Positions 33,309 to 40,390 of a stretch of DNA of 40,390 nt are shown here, piece by piece. Below the pieces are notes generated by a model. The model was not told the origin of the DNA. It searched no databases and saw only the letters and a list, made by a program, of their open reading frames with translations. The translations under genes were made by a program, and so were the position numbers. Origin of the DNA: Candidatus Nanopelagicales bacterium (GTDB taxonomy: Bacteria; Actinomycetota; Actinomycetes; S36-B12); the NCBI GenBank assembly GCA_028688835.1, contig JAQTXL010000008.1, positions 1 through 40,390 on the forward strand. The letters run 5' to 3'. The first letter of the stretch is position 1; each line of letters begins with the position of its first letter.

Positions 33309-33680
33309 ATGACCGAGTTCCGTGACGCGACCTACGCGTTCTTCGCACTGCAGCAGCCCGTGTCGCTCGAGGAGATGCCCGAGCTGACGCCGGAGCAGCG
33401 GCTGCTCATGGCCACGGCCCGCACGCCCGAGTGGTTCGCGGCCGCAGCCTCGTCGGCCTCGCGCCTGTCGGAGATCGCGCCCGAGCTCCAGGTGCTCGAC
33501 GACGAAGGCGACCACGCCGACGTGTCGGGCATCGACCTCGTGTGGCTGTATGCGCCCGAGCTCCGCGAGATCGAGGGCCTGGCGGCGAGTGCGCCGGAGC
33601 CGGCGGCAGCGCCAGCCGATCACCGGGCTCCCGCAGTCCAGATCAGCCTGCTGCGCGAGCTTTCCGACTTCGACGACTGA
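33309..33680 (+). CDS. Small uncharacterised protein at the end of the pilus locus
   Basis: A 123-residue acidic protein starting MTEFRDATYAFFALQQPVSL. It is mostly helical in the first 60 residues and ends in LRELSDFDD. Not recognised. AGGGGAG precedes the ATG by 5 nt, and it follows the ParA-like ATPase by 32 nt. It is the last gene of the locus and converges with valS with a 7-nt gap, without a visible terminator between them. Confidence 0.65.
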   Translation: MTEFRDATYAFFALQQPVSLEEMPELTPEQRLLMATARTPEWFAAAASSASRLSEIAPELQVLDDEGDHADVSGIDLVWLYAPELREIEGLAASAPEPAAAPADHRAPAVQISLLRELSDFDD

Positions 33681-33687
33681 GCAGCGG

Positions 33688-36252
33688 CTACGCCTGCGGC
33701 ACTGGCGCGAGTGTCACGGCCACCGCGAGGACCTCGCCTGGGGCGAAGGCGAGCTCGGCGATGGAGCCCGCGGCGCGCAGATCGGCTTCAGCGCTGCGCA
33801 GCCGCGCGGACTGGGCGTCGGTGGCGCTTATGGTCGCTGACTCGATGGCCGCGCGCATGCTCACCTTGGCGTCCGACTTCGACTTGCGGATCTGGCTCAG
33901 CGCCTCGGCGACATCGCCGATGAGCGCCACATCGCCGTCGCCGGCCAGGGCTGCGAGCTGCTGCGCATCGGGCCAGGACGAGCGATGGATCGTGCCCTCC
34001 TGCCACCAGCTCCAGACCTCCTCGGTGACGAAGGGCAGGAACGGGGCGAAGAGCTTGAGCAGCGCGTCGAGCGTCGTCGCCAGCGCTGCCTTCGCCGAGG
34101 CCGCCCCGGCGAGGTCGGTCTCGCTGTAGGCACGCAGCTTCACGAGCTCGACGTAGTCGTCGGTGAAGTTCCAGAAGAAGGACTCGGTCAGCTCGAGCGC
34201 ACGTGCGTAGTTGTAGTCCTCGAAGGCATCGGTGGCCTGCTGCACGACGCGCGCCAGGCTTGCGAGCAGGGCGCGATCGACGGGGGCCGTGATCGCCGAG
34301 TCGTCGATGCGCGCATCGAGGCCGAGCACGAACTTGCTCGCATTGAGGATCTTGATCGCGAGCCGACGGCCGATCTTCATCTGGCCGACGTCGAAGGCGG
34401 TGTCGGTGCCCGGGCGGCCGGACGCGGCCCAGTAGCGCACGGCATCGGCGCTGTACTCGTCGAGCAGGCTCATCGGCGTGACGACATTGCCCTTGGACTT
34501 GCTCATCTTCTTGCGGTCGGGGTCCAGGATCCAGCCCGAGATCGCCGCGTGCTTGAACGGCAGCCGGTCGTCCTCGAGGTGGCTGCGCACCACGGTGCTG
34601 AACAGCCAGGTGCGGATGATCTCGTGCGCCTGCGGTCGCACGTCCATCGGCGAGACGCGGGCCCACAGGTCGGGGTCGCGCTCCCAGCCGCCGGCGATCT
34701 GCGGGGTCAGGCTCGAGGTCGCCCAGGTGTCCATGACGTCGGGGTCGCCCATGAAGCCGCCTGGCGCATTGCGCTGCGACTCGGTGAAGCCCTCGGGGGC
34801 ATCGGTGCTCGGATCGATCGGCAGGTCGGACTCCTGCGGCAGCAGCACCTCGTCGTAGCGCGGGTTGCCGTCTGCGTCGAGGCGGTACCACAGGGGGATG
34901 GGCACGCCGAAGAACCGCTGGCGGCTGATGAGCCAGTCGCCGTTGAGGCCCTCGACCCAGTTCTCGTAGCGCACCTTCATGTGGGCCGGATGCCAGGCGA
35001 GCTCGCTGCCGCGCTGCACCAGGCGCTCGCGCAGCTGCGGGTCGCGTCCGCCGTTGGTGATGTACCACTGGCGTGTGGTGACGATCTCGAGCGGCTTGTC
35101 GCCCTTCTCGAAGAACTTGACCGGGTGCGTGATCTCGCGCGGCTCGCCGACGAGGTGCTCGCCCTCGCGCAGCAGCGTGACCACGCGCTCCTTGGCGGTG
35201 TGGCTGGTCGCGCCGGCGATGTGCTCGTAGGCCGCCTGCGCTGTCGTGCTGGTGATCCACTCGGGGACCTCGGCCAGGATGCGACCGTCCCAGCCGATGA
35301 TCGGCCGCGTCGGCAGCTGCAGCTCGCGCCACCAGATGACGTCGGTGAGGTCGCCGAAGGTGCAGATCATCGCGATGCCGGACCCCTTCTCGGGATCGGC
35401 GAGCGTATGGGCCAGCACCGGCACCTCGACGTCGAAGACCGGCGTGGTCACGGTGGTGCCGAACAGGGGCTGGTAGCGCGGGTCATCGGGATGCGCCACG
35501 AGCGCCACGCAGGCCGCGAGCAGCTCGGGGCGCGTGGTCTCGATGAACACCTGCGTCGCGGGGTCGGCCGTGGTGGGGAACCCGATGCGGTGGTAGGCGC
35601 CCGGGCGCTCGCGGTCCTCGAGCTCGGCCTGCGCGACGGCGGTGCGGAAGGTGACGTCCCAGAGCGTGGGCGCCTCGGCCTGGTAGGCCTCACCGCGCTT
35701 GAGGTTGCGCAGGAACGCGAGCTGGCTGGCCATCTGGGCGTTGCTGTCGATGGTCTGGTAGGTCTGCGACCAGTCGATCGACAGCCCGAGGCGGCGCCAC
35801 AGGTGCTCGAAGACGACCTCGTCCTCGACCGTGAGCTGCTCGCAGAGCTGGATGAAGTTGCGCCGGCTGATGGCGACCTGCTGCTTGGCGTCGGGCTGCG
35901 CCGGGGGAGTGAAGTCGGGGTCGTACGGCAGGCTCGGGTCGCAGCGGACGCCGTAGAAGTTCTGCACGCGGCGCTCGGTGGGCAGGCCGTTGTCGTCCCA
36001 GCCCATCGGGTAGAAGACCTCGAAGCCGCGCATGCGCTTGTAGCGGGCCATGCAGTCGGTGTGGGTGTACGAGAAGACGTGCCCGACGTGGAGCGAGCCG
36101 CTCACGGTCGGCGGGGGCGTGTCGATCGAGAAGACCTGCTCACGCGTCTTGGAGCGATCGAAGGTGTAGGTGCCCTGCTGGTCCCAGCTGCCCGCCCAGC
36201 GGTCCTCGATGCCGTCGAGGGTGGGCTTCTCTGGAACGCGGGTGCCGGTCAT
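33688..36252 (-). CDS. valS: Valyl-tRNA synthetase
   Basis: An 854-residue class I synthetase that charges tRNA-Val. The HIGH motif is HVGH (55-58, in SGSLHVGHVFSYTHTD), the KMSKS motif is at 582-586, and GWDDNGLPTERRVQNF with RCDPSLPYDPDF marks the shorter type 2 ValS common in actinobacteria. The editing domain lies at about 200-340 (FIETTRPELLAACVALVAHP), the anticodon domain from about 640. ATG 36252 was chosen for homology; a TACGAT -10 (36261-36266, minus) ends 8 nt before it, so the message is nearly leaderless. It is transcribed away from folC, whereas these genes are normally codirectional. Confidence 0.97.
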   Translation of the reverse strand: MTGTRVPEKPTLDGIEDRWAGSWDQQGTYTFDRSKTREQVFSIDTPPPTVSGSLHVGHVFSYTHTDCMARYKRMRGFEVFYPMGWDDNGLPTERRVQNFYGVRCDPSLPYDPDFTPPAQPDAKQQVAISRRNFIQLCEQLTVEDEVVFEHLWRRLGLSIDWSQTYQTIDSNAQMASQLAFLRNLKRGEAYQAEAPTLWDVTFRTAVAQAELEDRERPGAYHRIGFPTTADPATQVFIETTRPELLAACVALVAHPDDPRYQPLFGTTVTTPVFDVEVPVLAHTLADPEKGSGIAMICTFGDLTDVIWWRELQLPTRPIIGWDGRILAEVPEWITSTTAQAAYEHIAGATSHTAKERVVTLLREGEHLVGEPREITHPVKFFEKGDKPLEIVTTRQWYITNGGRDPQLRERLVQRGSELAWHPAHMKVRYENWVEGLNGDWLISRQRFFGVPIPLWYRLDADGNPRYDEVLLPQESDLPIDPSTDAPEGFTESQRNAPGGFMGDPDVMDTWATSSLTPQIAGGWERDPDLWARVSPMDVRPQAHEIIRTWLFSTVVRSHLEDDRLPFKHAAISGWILDPDRKKMSKSKGNVVTPMSLLDEYSADAVRYWAASGRPGTDTAFDVGQMKIGRRLAIKILNASKFVLGLDARIDDSAITAPVDRALLASLARVVQQATDAFEDYNYARALELTESFFWNFTDDYVELVKLRAYSETDLAGAASAKAALATTLDALLKLFAPFLPFVTEEVWSWWQEGTIHRSSWPDAQQLAALAGDGDVALIGDVAEALSQIRKSKSDAKVSMRAAIESATISATDAQSARLRSAEADLRAAGSIAELAFAPGEVLAVAVTLAPVPQA

Positions 36253-36298
36253 GGTCGCCAATCGTATTGCGGCCCGCACCTCCCTAGACTGCTGCACC
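36253..36298. promoter_or_regulatory. Divergent valS-folC promoter region
   Basis: Only 46 nt separate the two divergent starts. Minus-strand TACGAT (36261-36266) lies 8 nt before the valS ATG and plus-strand TAGACT (36285-36290) lies 8 nt before the folC GTG. Both would give leaderless or near-leaderless mRNAs from overlapping, face-to-face promoters. No T-box leader is present. Confidence 0.5.
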
Positions 36299-37669
36299 GT
36301 GGCCCCTTCCCCTGCAGAGCAGCATGCCGCCCTCGCCGAGGTGTGGCAGGACCTGCTCGCCCGGTGGCCCGAGAGCCAGCTCGAGCCGTCGCTGGCGCGC
36401 ATCGCGTCCCTGACGACCCTGCTGGGCGACCCGCAGGCCTCGGCGCCGGTCATCCACGTCACCGGCACCAACGGCAAGACCTCGACGGCGCGGATGATCG
36501 AGATCCTGCTGCGGTCCTACGGGCTTCGCACCGGCCTGTTCACGTCGCCGCACCTCATCGACCCGCGCGAGCGGATCTGCCTCGACGGCGAGCCGGTCGA
36601 CGCCGAGCGCTTCCTGCGCGTCTGGGCCGACGTCTCCCCGTACATCGACCTCGTCGACGCCAACTCCCAGGCCGACGGCGGTCCGCGCCTGTCCTTCTTC
36701 GAGGTCATGACGGCGCTGGCCTTCGCGACCTTCGCCGACGCGCCGGTCGATGTCGCCGTCATCGAGGTCGGCATGGGCGGTTCCTGGGACGCCACCAACG
36801 TCGCGCACGGGCAGGTGGCGGTCATCACGCCGATCGACCTCGACCACCAGCACTACCTCGGCGACACCATCGCGCAGATCGCCGCCGAGAAGGCCGGCAT
36901 CATCAAGCCCGACTCCTACGCGGTGCTGGCCGGCCAGGACGAGGACGCGGCCGCAGTGCTCTCGGCCCGCGTGGCCGAGGTCGGGGCGATCGCCTTCCGC
37001 GAGGGCGTCGACTTCGGGCTCATGGACCGCCAGATCGCCGTCGGCGGCCAGATGCTGAGCCTGCAGGGCATCGGCGGGCGCATCGACGAGGTCTTCCTGC
37101 CGCTGTTCGGCGAGCACCAGGCCCGCAATGCGGCCGTGGCCCTGTGCGCGGTCGAGGCCTTCATGGGCGCTGGCCGCCCGCCCGTCGACGACGACGTCAT
37201 CCGGGCCGGCTTCGACCAGGTCACCTCGCCGGGGCGACTGGAGATCGTGCGCCGCACGCCCACCGTCGTGGTCGACGCCGCCCACAACCCCGCGGGAGCC
37301 CGGGCCCTGGCCCATGCCCTCGAGGACTCCTTCGAGTTCGCGACGCTCGTCGGCATCATCGGCGTGCTCGCCGACAAGGACCCGCTCCAGTTCCTCATCG
37401 CCCTCGAGCCGATCCTGTCCACCGTGATCGTCACCGCACCGGCGTCGCCACGAGCCCTGAGCGCCGAGGCCCTGCAGACGATCGCCGTCGAGGTCTTCGG
37501 CGAGGACCGCGTGCTCATCGCCGGCTCGCTCGCGCAGGCCATCGACGAGGCGGTGACCCTGGCGGAGGCCGATGCCGTCTACGGCGGCGGGGGTGTGCTC
37601 GTCACCGGCTCGATCGTGCTCGTCGGCGAGGCCAAGGACCTCCTGCAGTCCGGCCGGAGGCACCTGTGA
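36299..37669 (+). CDS. folC: Bifunctional folylpolyglutamate / dihydrofolate synthase
   Basis: A 456-residue ATP-dependent Mur-ligase-like enzyme that adds glutamate to folates. The P-loop is GTNGKTS (56-62). FTSPHLIDPRERI is the folate-site loop, EVGMGGSWDATN the family signature, and VVDAAHNPAGARAL the C-terminal ADP-binding block. GTG 36299 is chosen because the sequence before it has no coding similarity and a -10 element lies 8 nt upstream. It overlaps the DUF4233 gene by 4 nt (GTGA). In other actinobacteria it usually follows valS in one operon. Confidence 0.95.
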   Translation: MAPSPAEQHAALAEVWQDLLARWPESQLEPSLARIASLTTLLGDPQASAPVIHVTGTNGKTSTARMIEILLRSYGLRTGLFTSPHLIDPRERICLDGEPVDAERFLRVWADVSPYIDLVDANSQADGGPRLSFFEVMTALAFATFADAPVDVAVIEVGMGGSWDATNVAHGQVAVITPIDLDHQHYLGDTIAQIAAEKAGIIKPDSYAVLAGQDEDAAAVLSARVAEVGAIAFREGVDFGLMDRQIAVGGQMLSLQGIGGRIDEVFLPLFGEHQARNAAVALCAVEAFMGAGRPPVDDDVIRAGFDQVTSPGRLEIVRRTPTVVVDAAHNPAGARALAHALEDSFEFATLVGIIGVLADKDPLQFLIALEPILSTVIVTAPASPRALSAEALQTIAVEVFGEDRVLIAGSLAQAIDEAVTLAEADAVYGGGGVLVTGSIVLVGEAKDLLQSGRRHL

Positions 37670-38013
37670 AGGTCCTGTGCTCGGCGGTGCTGAGCCTGGA
37701 GGCGATCGTCGTCCTCCTGGCCATCCCCATCGCCACCACCAACGGCTCGGTCGAGAACACGGCCCTGGCCGTGTGGCTCGGCTTCGGCATCGCGCTGCTC
37801 CTCCTGCTGACCGTCGGCCTGCTGCGCCGGCCCTGGGGCATCACGGTCGGCTGGGTGCTGCAGGTCGTCGTCCTGGCCATCGGCTTCTTCGTCCCGGCCA
37901 TGTTCATCGTCGGCGGGATCTTCGCGGCGCTGTGGTTCGTGTCGATCTGGCAGGGGCTGCGCATCGACGCGATCAAGGCCGAGCGGGCGGCGCAGGCGCC
38001 CCCGGTAGTCTGA
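37666..38013 (+). CDS. DUF4233 membrane protein
   Basis: A 115-residue membrane protein with about four hydrophobic segments (SAVLSLEAIVVLLAIPIA, ALAVWLGFGIALLLLLTVG, GWVLQVVVLAIGFFVPAMF, VGGIFAALWFVSIW). It corresponds by position and pattern to Rv2446c, the DUF4233 protein found between folC and ndk in actinobacteria. Function unknown. The GTG start overlaps the folC stop; GGAGG lies 5 nt before it. It is followed 27 nt later by ndk. Confidence 0.88.
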   Translation: MKVLCSAVLSLEAIVVLLAIPIATTNGSVENTALAVWLGFGIALLLLLTVGLLRRPWGITVGWVLQVVVLAIGFFVPAMFIVGGIFAALWFVSIWQGLRIDAIKAERAAQAPPVV

Positions 38014-38040
38014 ACGTCCCACGATTCATGAAGGAGCAAC

Positions 38041-38448
38041 ATGTCTGAGCGCACCCTGGTCCTGGTCAAGCCCGATGGCGTCGAGCGCGGCCTGGTCGGC
38101 GAGGTGCTCGGTCGCATCGAGCGCAAGGGGTTCAGGGTCGTCGCCCTCGAGCTGCGCACCCTGACCGCCGCCGTCGCCGAGGAGCACTACGGCGAGCACC
38201 GCGGCAAGCCCTTCTTCGACAGCCTGGTCACCTTCATCACCAGCGGCCCGCTCGTCGCCGCCGTCATCGAGGGCGAGGCGGCGATCGTGTCGTGGCGCTC
38301 GATGATGGGTGCGACCAACCCGGCCAGCGCAGCGCCCGGCACGATCCGCGGCGACCTGGCCACGGAGATGCAGATGAACGTCACGCACGGCTCGGACTCC
38401 CCGGAGTCGGCCGCGCGCGAGATCGCGCTCTTCTTCCCGGGCCTGTAG
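38041..38448 (+). CDS. ndk: Nucleoside diphosphate kinase
   Basis: A 135-residue enzyme that transfers the terminal phosphate from ATP to NDPs through a phosphohistidine. The catalytic histidine is His116 in [25 protein letters not shown] is the N-terminal nucleotide block and [18 protein letters not shown] the conserved loop. Length is normal for the family. AAGGAG is 5 nt before the ATG. It forms an operon with folC and DUF4233 upstream and the hydrolase-like gene 3 nt downstream. Confidence 0.97.
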   Translation: MSERTLVLVKPDGVERGLVGEVLGRIERKGFRVVALELRTLTAAVAEEHYGEHRGKPFFDSLVTFITSGPLVAAVIEGEAAIVSWRSMMGATNPASAAPGTIRGDLATEMQMNVTHGSDSPESAAREIALFFPGL

Positions 38449-38451
38449 CCC

Positions 38452-39813
38452 ATGCGCCCCACCGTGCTGGGCCTGGGCCTGGGCACCGCTGTGGGCGGCG
38501 CCGTCGGCCTGAAGGCGCGCGGGGCCACGCTGGTGCCCTGGCCGACGAAGGTGCGCGACGCCTTCCCGGGCGTGCTCGGCGGGCTCACCGGTACGGCAGC
38601 GGGGCTGACGACCGACCTCCTCATCGCCGCGGCGCGGCGTCCGCAGCGGGTGCCGACCGCCCTGCTGGCCACCGCCGGCATCTTCGTCGTCGCCGGCGCG
38701 GCCGGTCGCGTCGCCGCGGGCCGGGTGCTCGGCGGCATGCAGCAGGGCAGCCGCACGCTCGACGCCGGCTTCTCCGCAGCCCCGCAGTCACCGCTCGTCA
38801 CCGGCTCGGCCGCCTCCGCGGTGCCGCTGGCGACGCTGGGGCGTGAGGGCGCGCGCTTCGTCGGTTCCGTCACGAGCGACGACGACGTCCAGTTCGTGCT
38901 CGGCCAGGCCCGCATCGCCGAGCCCGTGCGCGTCTTCATCGGCGTCGACGCCGCTGCCACCATCGCCGAGCGCGTGCAGCTGGCGATGCACGAGCTGCGC
39001 CGCACCGGGGCCTTCGACCGCTCGCACCTGCTCATCCAGGCGCCGGCCGGCACCGGGTACGCCAACACCACGCCGGTCGACGTCCTGGAGATCCTGACCC
39101 GGGGCGACTGCGCCGCGGTGGCCGTGGGCTACGGACTGCTGCCCTCGTTCCTGTCACTGGGCAAGGTGGCCGAGGCGTCGCAGACCCAGCGCGAGCTGCT
39201 CGACGCCATCGCCGCCGAGCTGCGCGACCGGCCCGCACGACCACGCCTGCTGCTCTACGGCGAGAGCCTGGGAGCCCGCGTCCAGGAGGAGGCCATCCCG
39301 GCTGGCCTGGCCGACCTCGACGCCTACGGCATCGACCAGGCCCTGTGGGTGGGCACGCCCGGCGGCGCGACCGCCGACGACTTCCATGCCCGCTGCGCGG
39401 CCTCGTCGATCACCATCGACCGTCCCGAGCAGATCCCGGCCGACCTCACGACCCGGCCGCGGGTGTGGTTCCTCGAGCACGACGGCGACCCGGTCGTGCG
39501 CTTCCGCCCCGAGCTCATCACCGAGCGCCCGGCCTGGCTGGCCCCCGGCGAGCCGCGTGGGCGCAACATCCCCGAGTCGATGCAGTGGCTGCCGGGCATC
39601 ACGTGGGCGCAGGTGCTCGTCGATGTCCTGTTCGCGACGAATGTGAAGCCCGGGGACTTCCAGAGCCTGGGCCACGACTACCGCGCGGATCTGGGCGCGG
39701 CGACCACCAGCGCCTTCGCCCTGGAGGCCACGCCCGACCAGGCCGCCCGGCTCGAGACGCGCCTGCGCGCGCTCGAGATCGCCAGGGCCCAGCGCATCGA
39801 GGTCACCGCCTGA
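38452..39813 (+). CDS. Abhydrolase_9-type alpha/beta-hydrolase family membrane protein
   Basis: A 453-residue protein. The N-terminal 110 residues are hydrophobic with two to three likely membrane segments (LGLGLGTAVGGAVGLKARG, ALLATAGIFVVAGAAG). The C-terminal domain contains the nucleophile elbow GESLG (in LLLYGESLGARVQEE), preceded by RVFIGVDAAATIAERVQLAM, which fits the actinobacterial alpha/beta-hydrolase family with an N-terminal membrane part. WFLEHDGDPVVRFRPELI may hold the acid residue. The substrate is unknown; a lipid or envelope ester is plausible. It starts 3 nt after ndk and ends 51 nt before mreB. Confidence 0.75.
   Translation: MRPTVLGLGLGTAVGGAVGLKARGATLVPWPTKVRDAFPGVLGGLTGTAAGLTTDLLIAAARRPQRVPTALLATAGIFVVAGAAGRVAAGRVLGGMQQGSRTLDAGFSAAPQSPLVTGSAASAVPLATLGREGARFVGSVTSDDDVQFVLGQARIAEPVRVFIGVDAAATIAERVQLAMHELRRTGAFDRSHLLIQAPAGTGYANTTPVDVLEILTRGDCAAVAVGYGLLPSFLSLGKVAEASQTQRELLDAIAAELRDRPARPRLLLYGESLGARVQEEAIPAGLADLDAYGIDQALWVGTPGGATADDFHARCAASSITIDRPEQIPADLTTRPRVWFLEHDGDPVVRFRPELITERPAWLAPGEPRGRNIPESMQWLPGITWAQVLVDVLFATNVKPGDFQSLGHDYRADLGAATTSAFALEATPDQAARLETRLRALEIARAQRIEVTA

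Positions 39814-40390
<577 letters not shown>

Noticed and set aside
9990-33680. Signs of a recent mobile element carrying the pilus genes
   Set aside because: No transposase, integrase, tRNA-associated direct repeat or composition shift was seen at either edge.
9990-33680. Search for secretin (PilQ), PilP or pilotin genes
   Set aside because: None is present; all frames in the locus are otherwise assigned, and absence is expected without an outer membrane.
36253-36298. T-box riboswitch before valS
   Set aside because: The valS leader is at most a couple of nucleotides by the predicted -10, too short for a T-box.
33985-38013. A 1,342-codon plus-strand frame through valS and folC
   Set aside because: Its first part is antisense to valS and its middle is out of frame within folC; only its last 116 codons (37666-38013) are a real gene, the DUF4233 protein.

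Overview
The window is a high-GC chromosome segment from an actinobacterium. The order Rv2466c-like gene, tRNA-Gly, tRNA-Pro, tig, clpP1, clpP2, clpX, then valS, folC, DUF4233, ndk, mreB is a conserved actinobacterial backbone (compare Rv2466c to Rv2445c of Mycobacterium tuberculosis and the ndk-mreB region of Streptomyces). GTG starts, leaderless-looking promoters, a mycothiol-type redox enzyme, two clpP genes and a pilus locus without secretin all fit a Gram-positive actinomycete. The genus cannot be fixed from this sequence.

Layout. Positions 1-5457: two tandem DsbA-fold oxidoreductase genes (the first cut by the window edge), a DUF429 gene, a MarR-MFS efflux pair, and an RDD membrane protein coupled to an unusual short-repeat protein. 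Positions 5525-9971: tRNA-Gly(TCC), tRNA-Pro(TGG), trigger factor and the ClpP1/ClpP2/ClpX protease. Positions 9990-33680: about 23.7 kb of type IV pilus (T4P) genes lying between clpX and valS. Positions 33688-40390: valS (minus strand), then folC, a DUF4233 protein, ndk, an alpha/beta-hydrolase-family membrane protein and the 5' part of mreB.

The pilus region has four parts: a minus-strand minor-pilin operon (PilV-, PilW- and PilX-like) ending in a membrane protein with degenerate GGDEF and EAL domains; a minus-strand pilMNO operon; a plus-strand run pilT-like, pilB, pilT, pilC, pilA; and a plus-strand accessory block. The accessory block holds a small unknown protein coupled to a divergent sigma factor, an unknown protein, a DUF4388 protein, the prepilin peptidase pilD, two small unknown proteins, a CpaE/ParA-like ATPase and another small unknown protein. 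No secretin, pilP or pilF-like lipoprotein gene is visible, as expected for a cell without an outer membrane.

The most interesting signal is regulatory. A -10-like element, [T/G]CCGA[A/T]AC, lies just upstream of the minor-pilin operon, pilM, the first pilT, pilA and the DUF4388-pilD operon. Two copies share 13 identical bases. It resembles the sigma-28 (FliA/WhiG) -10 sequence, and the same locus encodes a divergent sigma-70-family protein that most resembles the FliA/WhiG group. I infer a self-contained pilus regulon driven by a dedicated sigma factor. That sigma gene appears to be expressed from a vegetative-type leaderless promoter with a 10-bp palindrome in its spacer. No intergenic stretch longer than 300 bases lacks a gene.
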